DNA of 64,000 nucleotides, from NCBI RefSeq assembly GCF_025148125.1, contig NZ_CP102267.1:3792501-3856500 (forward strand), read 5' to 3'. Positions 9,068 to 17,165 of this stretch are shown here, one piece after another; position 1 is the first letter of the stretch, and the number at the start of each line of letters is the position of its first letter. This DNA is from Blautia wexlerae DSM 19850. GTDB taxonomy: Bacteria; Bacillota; Clostridia; Lachnospirales; Lachnospiraceae. The position numbers and the translations under genes were made by a program. The notes beneath the pieces were generated by a model that ran no database searches, was not told where the DNA came from, and was given only the letters and a program-made list of their open reading frames with translations.

Positions 9068-9319
9068 CTATCTGACATTTCCCTTTTCCATTTCTTCAAG
9101 CGGGAACTGCGGGAGGGCTTCTATCAGCTTCTTTGTGATAGACTGGCGCATATCTTCGTTGATTTCCTGTTTCGTGCTTCCGTCTGGCTGTCTGACCGCT
9201 ACCGTCGATAGCCTGTCGATTTCGTCCTTGTAGCAATCCACGACTTTCTCCACCGCCCATTTCTCCCCGGCAACGGCGGCGCGTATGGTTTCATATTCCG
9301 GCATTTTCTGGTTTTCCAT
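9068..9319 (-). CDS. small helix-turn-helix ICE protein (Tn916 Orf8/HTH-like)
   Basis: An 83-residue protein, last gene of the minus-strand mobilisation operon. The region ETIRAAVAGEKWAVEKVVDC and DMRQSITKKLIEALPQF matches the short helix-turn-helix proteins of conjugative transposons that accompany a sigma-like gene. The ATG at 9319 is chosen over an upstream GTG/TTG because AGGAG lies about 8 bases before it. A similar protein is encoded at 14176-14436 (compare VAATKGDPDAMKIVLQHF with VAGEKWAVEKVVDCYKD), so the element carries two members of this family. It may regulate mobilisation genes. Function is inferred only from the family. Confidence 0.7.
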   Translation of the reverse strand: MENQKMPEYETIRAAVAGEKWAVEKVVDCYKDEIDRLSTVAVRQPDGSTKQEINEDMRQSITKKLIEALPQFPLEEMEKGNVR

Positions 9320-9382
9320 GCTCAACGCTCCTCTGCTTTTTGATAGCCCTATCATAGCACAGCGGCGGGGATTTTGCTATCC

Positions 9383-10729
9383 TTATCCGCGTTCTGTTTC
9401 CTTTTCCCGTTCCGGCTGTCTGTCTGCCTGTAAAATGCTGTCAATGTTCTGCTTGATAATATCATATTCCCGGACTTTCTTTTTCAATTTTCCATAGTCG
9501 GCGTAAAGGGCTTCTTTCTGCGCTTGGAGGGCTTCATACTCCGATTGCAGCGCGGCGAGGTTCGGGAGCTTCGCAATGCCCGCCGCTTTCAGTGACCTTA
9601 CGGCGGCTTCATGGAGGATAATTGCCTGTTCCTGTCCGGCGCGGTACTTCTCCCTGTTCCTTGCCTTGCGGTATGCGTCATAGACAGGCTTTGTCTTTTG
9701 ATAGGTGGAAACATTCTTGATAAGCACCGCCATTTCCGCAAGCCGCTTTTCGGCGTTCTTCAATGCGTCTGCCGCCTGTCCGCTTTCCGCTGCCATTTCC
9801 TCAATCCGGCTGACTAAATCCGCGTACTGCTCAATCTTATGTTCCGTCAAGAAATTCATTGTTTTAGCTGCCTGTTTCAGATTGTGGATTTTCGCCCACT
9901 GTTCATAGCCCTTACTCTGCGCTGCCTTGATACTGTTCTCAATGTCGATAAGCAGCGACACGCCGCGCTGCTCTCTGGGAGCTTTCGCCACCTTTGTCCG
10001 TCTGCCCGCTATCCGTTCCCTTACGGCTTCCTCTGTATAGTCTGCGCCGAGGGTTTTAAGGCGGGTGAAGCGTTCCTGTCCGGGGGCGCGGCATGATACA
10101 TATTTCCCCGGCTTTATCTCATAGCCCGCCGCCTGTAACCGCGTTAGCAATTCCTCAAAACTGGAAACTTGGGGGATAAGCGCGTCAACAGTGGTTTTCA
10201 GCTTGCCTTTCCAACTTGTACCCGTCTTTTCTGCCTGGTACTCCGCATAGCTCTTTCCCTTGCTGCCCTTGCCGGGGACGACAACGGACAAGCCATTTTC
10301 CCGGCACAGCTTGTCGCTCATGTTCCGTATGCCGTAATAGCTCCTTTTGTTGGAATTGTATTTATGGTGGTCTACAAAGTTCACCGCGCAAAAAATGATA
10401 TGGTTATGGACGTGTCCTTTGTCAATGTGCGTCGTGAGTACATACTCATGCTGCCCCTTTGTTACCGCGTCGGCAAGCTGCTTTCCGATTTCATGGGCTT
10501 TCTGATAATCGACTTCCCCCGGCTCAAAGGACTGTATCAGATGAAAGGCTAAATTGTTCCCCTTTTGGAGTGCTTGCGACAGGGTATATTCAAACTCAAT
10601 ATCTGCCGTTTCATAGGAGCAACCGAAAGAGGACACAAGCATTTTCCCGTCCGTCTTGTCCGGGTTTTCGATATAGTCAAGGGCTTTGCTTAGAGTGCTT
10701 TTAATAGGCTTAATCTTTGTAACCGCCAT
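9383..10729 (-). CDS. MOBP-type relaxase (VirD2/MobA-like)
   Basis: A 448-residue relaxase that would nick oriT, bind the 5' end and pilot the strand into the recipient. The N-terminal domain carries the three-histidine metal motif HIDKGHVHNH (H101, H108, H110) and an upstream DYIENPDKT segment with a candidate catalytic tyrosine at Y19. The C-terminal half is charged and coiled coil (EIEQYADLVSRIEEMAAES, LQSEYEALQAQKEALYADY), which usually contacts the coupling protein or other transfer partners. The start at 10729 overlaps mobC by 40 bases, giving a coupled mobC-relaxase-HTH operon on the minus strand. This is the family normally found in Tn1549-like elements. Confidence 0.92.
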   Translation of the reverse strand: MAVTKIKPIKSTLSKALDYIENPDKTDGKMLVSSFGCSYETADIEFEYTLSQALQKGNNLAFHLIQSFEPGEVDYQKAHEIGKQLADAVTKGQHEYVLTTHIDKGHVHNHIIFCAVNFVDHHKYNSNKRSYYGIRNMSDKLCRENGLSVVVPGKGSKGKSYAEYQAEKTGTSWKGKLKTTVDALIPQVSSFEELLTRLQAAGYEIKPGKYVSCRAPGQERFTRLKTLGADYTEEAVRERIAGRRTKVAKAPREQRGVSLLIDIENSIKAAQSKGYEQWAKIHNLKQAAKTMNFLTEHKIEQYADLVSRIEEMAAESGQAADALKNAEKRLAEMAVLIKNVSTYQKTKPVYDAYRKARNREKYRAGQEQAIILHEAAVRSLKAAGIAKLPNLAALQSEYEALQAQKEALYADYGKLKKKVREYDIIKQNIDSILQADRQPEREKETERG

Positions 10730-11019
10730 ATCTCCGCAAGCACCCCCTTTATTTCCTCTATGTCCTCTTGGTATGCGTTCCCCGTCGCGTTTACGCGGCG
10801 TGCTATCTGGTTGACGTTGACACCGATTTTCTGTATCTCTGCGGTCATAGCCTTTATATCGGCGTGGTCTATCTGAATGATATACCCGTCAATGGCAATC
10901 TTCCGCAGATACGCCGCCATGTTCCGGGTGGGTACGAGCTTCATTTTTTCCAGTATTAAATCCCGTTCCGCTTCCGTCACTCTGAATTTGATTTGCACTG
11001 TCCTTTTGCGTCCGTCCAT
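10690..11019 (-). CDS. mobC: MobC-family mobilisation accessory protein
   Basis: A 109-residue protein. It begins with a ribbon-helix-helix-like segment (RTVQIKFRVTEAERDLILEK) followed by the MobC signature (GVNVNQIARRVNATGN). MobC proteins bind oriT and help the relaxase melt DNA at the nick site. The ATG at 11019 has a good AAGGAG site about 8 bases upstream; a longer frame to 11070 would read through the oriT-like repeat and is not used. The gene lies immediately next to the right oriT-like block at 11046-11144, as expected for an auxiliary relaxosome protein, and overlaps the relaxase start. Confidence 0.88.
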   Translation of the reverse strand: MDGRKRTVQIKFRVTEAERDLILEKMKLVPTRNMAAYLRKIAIDGYIIQIDHADIKAMTAEIQKIGVNVNQIARRVNATGNAYQEDIEEIKGVLAEIWRLQRLSLLKAL

Positions 11020-11045
11020 GTGTTCGCTCCTTTCCTTTCCGTTCC

Positions 11046-11144
11046 GAGGGTTTGGGACACTTCCCAACAAGCAATTTTCAACCGACGCGCCGCAGCGCGG
11101 GAGGGCGAAAATACGGAAGTGGTACCCGCTTCCTATGCTTGCTA
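11046..11144 (-). other. candidate oriT, right copy, upstream of mobC
   Basis: Read on the minus strand, this block has TAGCAAGCATAGGAAGCGGG with the dyad GGAAG...CTTCC, a variable spacer, then GCTTGTTGGGAAGTGTCCCA. Both parts are repeated in inverted orientation at 3596-3695. The spacers differ between copies, while the dyad-containing blocks are conserved. Position directly upstream of mobC and the relaxase, on the same strand, is typical for an origin of transfer. The nick position cannot be fixed from sequence alone. The same block may also serve as operator for the mob operon. Confidence 0.6.
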
Positions 11145-11286
11145 CGAATGTTTTTATCCTTTAGGCTCTTATCACCTACTACGGAGAAAAAGCGATTTTG
11201 CCAAACTTACGCAAAAGAAAAACGCTGCAACCTCAAAAAAGATTACAACGCTTTCTAAATCCTGTTCAGTTTTAAGTCGGACATTC

Positions 11287-11640
11287 CTATTCGCCCTCTT
11301 TTTCGACTTCGGAAATCTCCTTTGCCGTTGCGGTTACAATCCGTATGCCTGTATCGCTCATACCGTCAAGAAGCGCGTCAAGCTGCCGCCGCTGCGTGTT
11401 CTTCTCCGGCGGCGTTTCTAAAAGGAATTGGTCTACGGATATATGGTAACGCTGTATCAGCTCAAAGAATATCTGTAAACTTGGGTGCTGCCCCTTGTTC
11501 TCAATGTTCGCAAGGTAGCGCGGCGAGATAAACATTTCGTCGCCTACTTTCTTGCGGCTCTCCTTGCATCCCTCACGCGCTGCCTTTATCGCTGCCCCAA
11601 AAGCCTTAAAGTCGTATCGTGGTACTGGTCTTTTTGCCAT
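11287..11640 (-). CDS. XRE-family transcriptional regulator of the ICE
   Basis: A 117-residue protein with an N-terminal helix-turn-helix domain of Cro/CI type (FGAAIKAAREGCKESRKKVG, then ISPRYLANIENKGQHPSL) and a short C-terminal region. GGGTG lies a few bases before ATG 11640. Regulators of this type sit to the right of the transfer genes in Tn1549/Tn916-like elements and repress excision or transfer functions. It is transcribed away from the AT-rich cargo that starts at 11.7 kb, and its GC content is that of the ICE backbone. Which operators it binds is unknown. Confidence 0.85.
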   Translation of the reverse strand: MAKRPVPRYDFKAFGAAIKAAREGCKESRKKVGDEMFISPRYLANIENKGQHPSLQIFFELIQRYHISVDQFLLETPPEKNTQRRQLDALLDGMSDTGIRIVTATAKEISEVEKEGE

Positions 11641-11736
11641 AGTTATTCACCCTATTACATTTTACTGTTCCCCTTTCTTCTTGGATATGTCTACGTAGTT
11701 CTATCAGTTAGCCAAAATAATTCATATATATATATG

Positions 11737-11764
11737 TTGACAACAAGCTGCTTTTGTATATAAT
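11737..11764 (+). promoter_or_regulatory. sigma-A-type promoter of the KTR/methyltransferase cargo
   Basis: TTGACA at 11737-11742 and TATAAT at 11759-11764 are consensus -35 and -10 boxes with a 16-base spacer. They point to the leader peptide at 11784 and then to the KTR and radical SAM genes. The transcript would start near 11771. The region is AT-rich in contrast to the flanking ICE backbone. Confidence 0.8.
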
Positions 11765-11783
11765 ATTATATAAAAGGGGGGGA

Positions 11784-11816
11784 ATGTTTATGTTACATAG
11801 CATGCGTATTCGATAA
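11784..11816 (+). CDS. short leader peptide MFMLHSMRIR of an attenuator-type regulatory region
   Basis: A ten-codon reading frame directly behind the promoter, preceded by AAAAGGGGGGG, which fits a ribosome site for the internal ATG at 11790 better than for the one at 11784. It ends in TAA at 11814-11816, before a terminator hairpin at 11841-11864. Leader peptides placed like this occur upstream of tetracycline ribosomal-protection genes of the tet(M)/tet(W) group and control read-through when ribosomes stall. The downstream resistance-type gene here is different (a KTR gene and an RlmN/Cfr-like gene), so the leader may have been inherited from such a cassette. Function is inferred. Confidence 0.55.
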   Translation: MFMLHSMRIR

Positions 11817-11840
11817 GCATTGAAATCAAAAAAGATTTTT

Positions 11841-11864
11841 CCCATTTTCAATATGGGCTTTTTT
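11841..11864 (+). terminator. attenuator hairpin after the leader peptide
   Basis: CCCAT (11841-11845) and ATGGG are separated by a short loop and followed by CTTTTTTG. This is a short stem with a T-run, suited to conditional termination between the leader peptide and the downstream genes. Confidence 0.6.
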
Positions 11865-11960
11865 GTCATGCTTATTTTGCGTATGCTATACAACAAAACT
11901 AACGACGTATAGACATAGTATAAAAACTATGCCTTAATTTTGTTGTAGTATTATATGTAT

Positions 11961-12005
11961 AAATGCAGGTCAATGCTCATGTTGAGAATTGACCTGCATT
12001 TTTTT
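11961..12005 (+). terminator. second hairpin with T-run in the cargo leader
   Basis: AAATGCAGGTCAAT (11961-11974) pairs perfectly with ATTGACCTGCATTT ending near 12001, followed by more T. It is a strong 14-bp stem located only 20 bases before the start of the KTR gene. It may act as a second attenuator whose read-through depends on translation or on ribosome-targeting drugs. Confidence 0.65.
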
Positions 12006-12024
12006 GCGCAAAAGGAGAAATATT

Positions 12025-12204
12025 ATGCTTGAAAAATATTGGATAAAATGTCCAATTTGTAACGGAAAGACGAGGGTTCAAGTATTTTATAATACGGTAT
12101 TAAGAAATTTTCCTCTTTTCTGCCCTAAATGTAAATTAACGCATATCGTTGATGTTGAAAAACTAGAAATCATAATCAAAAACTCTGAAAAACAAACTTT
12201 TTAA
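12025..12204 (+). CDS. cysteine-rich KTR domain protein
   Basis: A 59-residue protein with two CxxC pairs (IKCPICNGKTR and FCPKCK) in a small zinc-ribbon arrangement, the KTR family. AAAGGAG precedes ATG 12025. The family accompanies antibiotic-resistance genes in Tn916/Tn1549-like elements, usually right beside a tet or erm gene; its own role is unknown. A leftover of another KTR 3' end lies at 13226-13258, after the methyltransferase, which suggests the gene pair inserted into or recombined with an older KTR gene. The base composition is AT-rich, unlike the ICE backbone. Confidence 0.8.
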   Translation: MLEKYWIKCPICNGKTRVQVFYNTVLRNFPLFCPKCKLTHIVDVEKLEIIIKNSEKQTF

Positions 12205-12227
12205 TTTTGAAAAGGAAGGATATTTAA

Positions 12228-13217
12228 ATGAAACACTTACCTAAAAGTACACCTACGGAAATATTGAATGACCCATACGGATTTACTTACAAAGAAATGT
12301 CGGAAGTAATTGGAGAGGATAAAGCAAGAGCCTTATATACGGAATTGTATAAACAGCCATTTCACAAAGAAAATCTATCAATATCAACAAAAAAAGTCTA
12401 TAAAAGTAGCGATACTGAAAAGTATGTTTATGAATTGAAAGATAACAGGTATATTGAAACGGTTTTTATTAAACGGCGAGATGGTGGGACTGTTTGCGTA
12501 AGTACGCAAGTTGGTTGTTCTGTTGGCTGTATTTTTTGTGAGTCCGGACGCAATGGTTTTGTTCGTAATCTAACACCGTCTGAAATTGTGCAGCAGGTTG
12601 TATTGATACGTCAAAAAGTAAATCGTATCGTTTTTATGGGAATGGGAGAACCTTTATTCAATTACGACAACTTGATTGCAGCAATCCATATTCTTCGAGA
12701 TAGAAATGGACTTAACTTTCCAACCGACGGCATTACCGTATCAACAGTTGGTCCAGTTAATCAATTAAAAAAATTGCGCGAAGAACATCTAAAAATTCAG
12801 TTGACAATATCTTTACATGCAGCAACACAGGCTGCGAGAAACTGTATCATTCCTCATATGCACATGTACGCTATTGAAGATGTTGTTAAGCAAGCATTGT
12901 CCTATTCTCAAAGGCATAATCGAAAAGTGGTATTTGCGTATTTGCTTTTACCAGGTATAAATGACCGTTCCTCAGATATAAGGCAACTTGCAAAATGGTT
13001 TAAGGGCAAAAATGTTATGATTAACGTGCTGCAATACAACCCGACGAGTAATTCAAAAATTAGAGCACCACAAAAACAAGAAATGGTTGCGTTCAAACAT
13101 CAATTAGAGCAAACAGGACTTGAAGTTACCATGAGAGTTTCTCATGGTAGAGAGATTAAAGCAGCTTGTGGACAGTTAGCTAATACATATAATAAAGCCA
13201 AAAAACAACAGAAATAA
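12228..13217 (+). CDS. RlmN/Cfr-family radical SAM rRNA methyltransferase (divergent, ICE-borne)
   Basis: A 329-residue radical SAM protein. The [4Fe-4S] motif CSVGCIFC gives C97, C101 and C104. The two catalytic cysteines expected for this family are present: C90 in VCVSTQVG, and C314 in the C-terminal AACGQL block. The family uses S-adenosylmethionine to methylate A2503 of 23S rRNA: RlmN at C2, Cfr at C8, the latter giving resistance to phenicols, lincosamides, oxazolidinones, pleuromutilins and streptogramin A. The residues around C90 are more RlmN-like, but the C-terminal TRG motif of housekeeping RlmN is replaced by SHGRE. Position in an AT-rich ICE cargo, behind an attenuator and a KTR gene, suggests a drug-resistance role. 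That role is inference. Confidence 0.8.
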   Translation: MKHLPKSTPTEILNDPYGFTYKEMSEVIGEDKARALYTELYKQPFHKENLSISTKKVYKSSDTEKYVYELKDNRYIETVFIKRRDGGTVCVSTQVGCSVGCIFCESGRNGFVRNLTPSEIVQQVVLIRQKVNRIVFMGMGEPLFNYDNLIAAIHILRDRNGLNFPTDGITVSTVGPVNQLKKLREEHLKIQLTISLHAATQAARNCIIPHMHMYAIEDVVKQALSYSQRHNRKVVFAYLLLPGINDRSSDIRQLAKWFKGKNVMINVLQYNPTSNSKIRAPQKQEMVAFKHQLEQTGLEVTMRVSHGREIKAACGQLANTYNKAKKQQK

Positions 13218-13225
13218 TTTAATTA

Positions 13226-13258
13226 AAAGAGCCAGACGCACAGACGCAGAGCCGATAA
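13226..13258 (+). pseudogene. remnant of a KTR gene 3' end (KEPDAQTQSR)
   Basis: Eight bases after the methyltransferase stop, the frame at 13226-13258 reads KEPDAQTQSR followed by TAA. This is the usual C-terminus of KTR proteins of resistance transposons, and the intact KTR gene at 12025 has a different end. No start or upstream part remains here. It marks the old junction where the methyltransferase cassette joined a KTR gene. The stop codon lies in the stem of the following terminator. Confidence 0.6.
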
Positions 13259-13297
13259 TATGCAGTTTGAAATACTGCTGTTATCGGCTCTTTTTTG
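13248..13297 (+). terminator. terminator after the methyltransferase cargo
   Basis: AGAGCCGATAA (13248-13258) pairs with TTATCGGCTCT (13281-13291), with a second inner stem between them, followed by a T-run. A closely related hairpin follows the second KTR gene at 24665-24706. Confidence 0.85.
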
Positions 13298-13444
13298 ATT
13301 TTAATTTGTGCCCCTAATAACCATATTGGAGCAAAATCAGAACTGTTGCTTGTCGTTCTTTGATTTCCGCAGCAGCTTTGAAAAATCAAAGCCGCCGTTT
13401 CTTTTTATCTTCTAATGAAATGACGCGGTATCACTGTTGAAATC

Positions 13445-13467
13445 GGCGGCTAAAGGAGGTAGCCGCC
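13445..13467 (+). promoter_or_regulatory. hairpin with a ribosome binding site in its loop
   Basis: GGCGGCT (13445-13451) and AGCCGCC (13461-13467) form a perfect 7-bp stem. The loop contains AAAGGAGGT, the ribosome site of the ORF that starts at 13468, immediately after the stem. This layout presents or masks the ribosome site depending on folding and is a likely post-transcriptional control point. Confidence 0.5.
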
Positions 13468-13653
13468 ATGAAGCAAAAAGCATATCGACAAAATCCGACA
13501 GTTATTGACTTATCAAAAAAAGCCCGCCCACCACCGGGGGAAACTACGCTTATATATATGAACTGTCTAATCATCTGGATACTGCTTACAATGCCTATGC
13601 GCCCGTCCGGGCTTTTCGGACGGGCGCATTTTGTACGTTCAAAAAATTTTTGA
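13468..13653 (+). CDS. small ORF of unknown function upstream of the ICE sigma factor
   Basis: A 61-residue frame with a near-perfect AAAGGAGG placed in a hairpin loop just before the ATG. The first half (MKQKAYRQNPTVIDLSKKAR) is polar, and the middle (LIYMNCLIIWILLTMP) could be a short membrane helix. A GC-rich hairpin that looks like a terminator (GCGCCCGTCCG...CGGACGGGCGC, about 13600-13629) lies inside the 3' part. The functional product may therefore be a shorter leader peptide or the region may be an attenuator. I do not recognise a family. Confidence 0.4.
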   Translation: MKQKAYRQNPTVIDLSKKARPPPGETTLIYMNCLIIWILLTMPMRPSGLFGRAHFVRSKNF

Positions 13654-13754
13654 AGAAATTTCAAAAAATCTTCGGCGTTTTTGAAAAACGCCGTATTGCC
13701 CCGCGAAAAGGGGGGAAGCACCACCAACTTTCCAACGAGAAAGGAGGTGAGAAT

Positions 13755-14195
13755 GTGGAACCTAATAGCAGGGAGTTTTACAAACAGTGTGCTTTTCAGA
13801 AGTTTTGTAATACGGTATTGCACAATGAAGCTTGCGACACCCATAGAGAACTTCGCAGACACAAGGCAAAGGAAGTGACCTTTTCCGACATGACCTTAGA
13901 CGAAGCGCGGCAGCTTCATACGTTTGATGAATATTTCAAACGTGAAGCCGCCGAAACCGTCTTTGAGAAAGCCGGGAAGAAAATCACGCCAAAGCTGCTT
14001 CTTGAAGCAATCCGTACTTTGCCGGAAGAAAAGCGCAAAGCCATATTGCTGTATTACTTCGAGGGAATGAACGATACCGAGATTGCGGAGCTGTTCAATA
14101 CGTCGAGAAGCACGATACAGTACAGGCGGACAAGCTCTTTTGAGCTGCTAAGAAAATATCTGGAGGAAAATGCTGATGAATGGGACGAATGGTAA
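13755..14195 (+). CDS. ICE sigma-70-like regulatory protein
   Basis: A 146-residue protein with the sigma region 4 helix-turn-helix (LPEEKRKAILLYYFEGMNDT, then TEIAELFNTSRSTIQYRR). It resembles the sigma-like Orf7 of Tn916 and the YvrI-type proteins of Tn1549-like elements that activate excision and transfer genes. The GTG start at 13755 is preferred because AAGGAGGTG lies 6 bases before it; the frame is open further upstream to 13650 but without such a site. The next gene starts within its 3' end, so the two are coupled. Confidence 0.8.
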   Translation: MEPNSREFYKQCAFQKFCNTVLHNEACDTHRELRRHKAKEVTFSDMTLDEARQLHTFDEYFKREAAETVFEKAGKKITPKLLLEAIRTLPEEKRKAILLYYFEGMNDTEIAELFNTSRSTIQYRRTSSFELLRKYLEENADEWDEW

Positions 14196-14436
14196 CGAAC
14201 CCGGCTACCCGGAAAATGCCCTTGTTCCCTATCCTGTCATTGTGGCAGCGACAAAGGGCGACCCGGACGCTATGAAGATTGTCTTGCAGCATTTCAGCGG
14301 CTACATAGCCCGCCTCTCCATGCGGAAGCTGTACGACGAGCGCGGGAACGTCTATTTCGGCGTAGACCACGACATTCGGGAACGGCTGCAAGCAAAACTG
14401 ATGATGGCTGTCCTCACCTTTAGGACAGAGGAATAA
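14176..14436 (+). CDS. Orf8-like helix-turn-helix protein of the ICE
   Basis: An 86-residue protein overlapping the end of the sigma-like gene. ATG 14176 is preferred to ATG 14170 because of its distance from the TGGAGG site at 14161. The sequence PYPVIVAATKGDPDAMKIVL and DIRERLQAKLMMAVLTFR is the family of short helix-turn-helix proteins that follow Orf7-type sigma proteins in Tn916/Tn1549-like elements. Together they probably set the transcription level of the excision and transfer genes. A second member of the family is at 9068-9319. Confidence 0.75.
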   Translation: MNGTNGNEPGYPENALVPYPVIVAATKGDPDAMKIVLQHFSGYIARLSMRKLYDERGNVYFGVDHDIRERLQAKLMMAVLTFRTEE

Positions 14437-14911
14437 ACCGCAGCGGCGGGACGCTTTCATTCTCACCCCCTTTTCCGTTCCGCTGCTGACGCGGGCAGCA
14501 CAGCCATTTTGAACCTTGAAAAAGAAAGCGGCGCAAGATAACGGCGGCGCAGCATAGGGCAAATCGGATATGTTCCTTTTGCGCCGAGCCATACAGCGGG
14601 TGCGCCATGACGCTATCCGGGAGGGATTACCCCGCCCGGACAGCCGAGCGACCAACACCGCGCCGGAAAGCAAGTGTAGCGGCTTGCGGGCGACGACAGC
14701 GCAGAATATACAATGATACTTCCTTACAGCCACAGTCCGAGCGTTAAGAGCGTCGCAGGCAATGGGTAGGGCGGCATGAGAACCATGCCGGGGTGAAATT
14801 CCCATGAGGTTATGCTAATAACCGTCCGATTAAAGCCTTTGTTTTATTGAATAGTGGACTTGCTGCTATTCATAGACTGTATTATATTTGCGAAAGAAAG
14901 GGGGATTTTCT
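14437..14911 (+). ncRNA. GC-rich non-coding stretch with many consecutive hairpins (possible structured RNA)
   Basis: No convincing gene lies in these 475 bases between the Orf8-like gene and tnpW. Several stems follow one another: CCGGGAGGG...CCCCGCCCGG, GCAAG...CTTGC, GGCAT...ATGCC and GGTTAT...ATAACC. The minus strand has a long open frame, but its protein is arginine, serine and cysteine rich with no known domain and it crosses the sigma gene. I read the stretch as a structured RNA, an attenuator, or the recombination-control region of the element. It was not matched to a named RNA family. Confidence 0.3.
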
Positions 14912-15079
14912 TTGACGCAAAACCAAACGCCCGTTACCACAACGGAGCATAAAATAGGGAAAGTTACTTACCTTGTATGTTCGTCCGCAAGTGAACACGC
15001 GACGGACACACTGGATAAAAAGATAAAGAAGCTCATACGCAAAGACATGGAGCTGAACCCCGCAAACGCCCGGAAATAG
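14912..15079 (+). CDS. tnpW: transposon-encoded protein TnpW
   Basis: A 55-residue protein beginning at a TTG (14912) about 8 bases after GAAAGGGGG. The sequence TTTEHKIGKVTYLVCSSAS and DKKIKKLIRKDMEL is the TnpW family found directly before the integrase in Tn1549/Tn4451-like elements. It is 100 bases upstream of the serine integrase and on the same strand. Its role is not known; its place suggests a link with excision. The frame could begin earlier at 14888, but that would include the ribosome site. Confidence 0.75.
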   Translation: MTQNQTPVTTTEHKIGKVTYLVCSSASEHATDTLDKKIKKLIRKDMELNPANARK

Positions 15080-15134
15080 GGCGTTTCTTCACATTTTATA
15101 CATGACACAGGCAGCGGTATGTGGTATAATATAA

Positions 15135-16856
<1,722 letters not shown>

Positions 16857-16869
16857 CATACATCAAAAA

Positions 16870-16916
16870 GAGGTAAGATAACACCCTCTGCAAAAAAGGT
16901 ATCGTTATCTTACCTC
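16870..16916. repeat. perfect 13-bp inverted repeat at the right end of the ICE
   Basis: GAGGTAAGATAAC (16870-16882) and GTTATCTTACCTC (16904-16916) are perfect inverted copies with a 21-base middle. The pair sits between the integrase stop and the junction with the cut host recombinase gene. It may be a recombinase binding site at the element end or a terminator for the integrase gene; no long T-run follows, which favours the former. The exact crossover bases cannot be read without the left end. Confidence 0.5.
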
Positions 16917-17165
16917 AACAAAATTTGTTCCGGTTTTTCCCAAATCAGAATAAATATCATATACAGCAATCTCATACTCTTTGTCCGGATTTTCATTGTG
17001 CTTCTGAATGAATTCTTTTATCAGCGTAACCTGTGTTTCAATAGATTCTGACTTTTTTTCATCATTATCTACGGATAATCTGGCATAAATTGCAGCCATA
17101 CATACCGGAATACCAGAAATCTTCTTCTCTGTGTTTTTCTTATATCTTTTTGCTGTTCTTGCCAT
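16905..17165 (-). pseudogene. 5' fragment of a large serine recombinase gene, cut by the ICE
   Basis: The 86-residue frame has the resolvase N-terminus AAIYARLSVDNDEKKSESIE with nucleophile S31, and continues to YSDLGKTGTNF. After that, family members normally go on with R-P-x-F and several hundred residues. Here the frame changes into VEVR and stops inside the ICE-end inverted repeat. The remaining part must lie beyond the left end of the ICE, outside the window. The start ATG at 17165 directly follows the TAA of the upstream recombinase, so the two formed an operon. Truncation is clear from length; the insertion explanation is inference. Confidence 0.8.

Noticed and set aside
14095..14805. 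Long minus-strand open frame (236 codons) over the structured stretch and sigma gene
   Set aside because: Composition is unusual (Arg, Ser, Cys rich), no domain or ribosome site, and it crosses a well supported gene. Long antisense frames are expected in GC-rich DNA.
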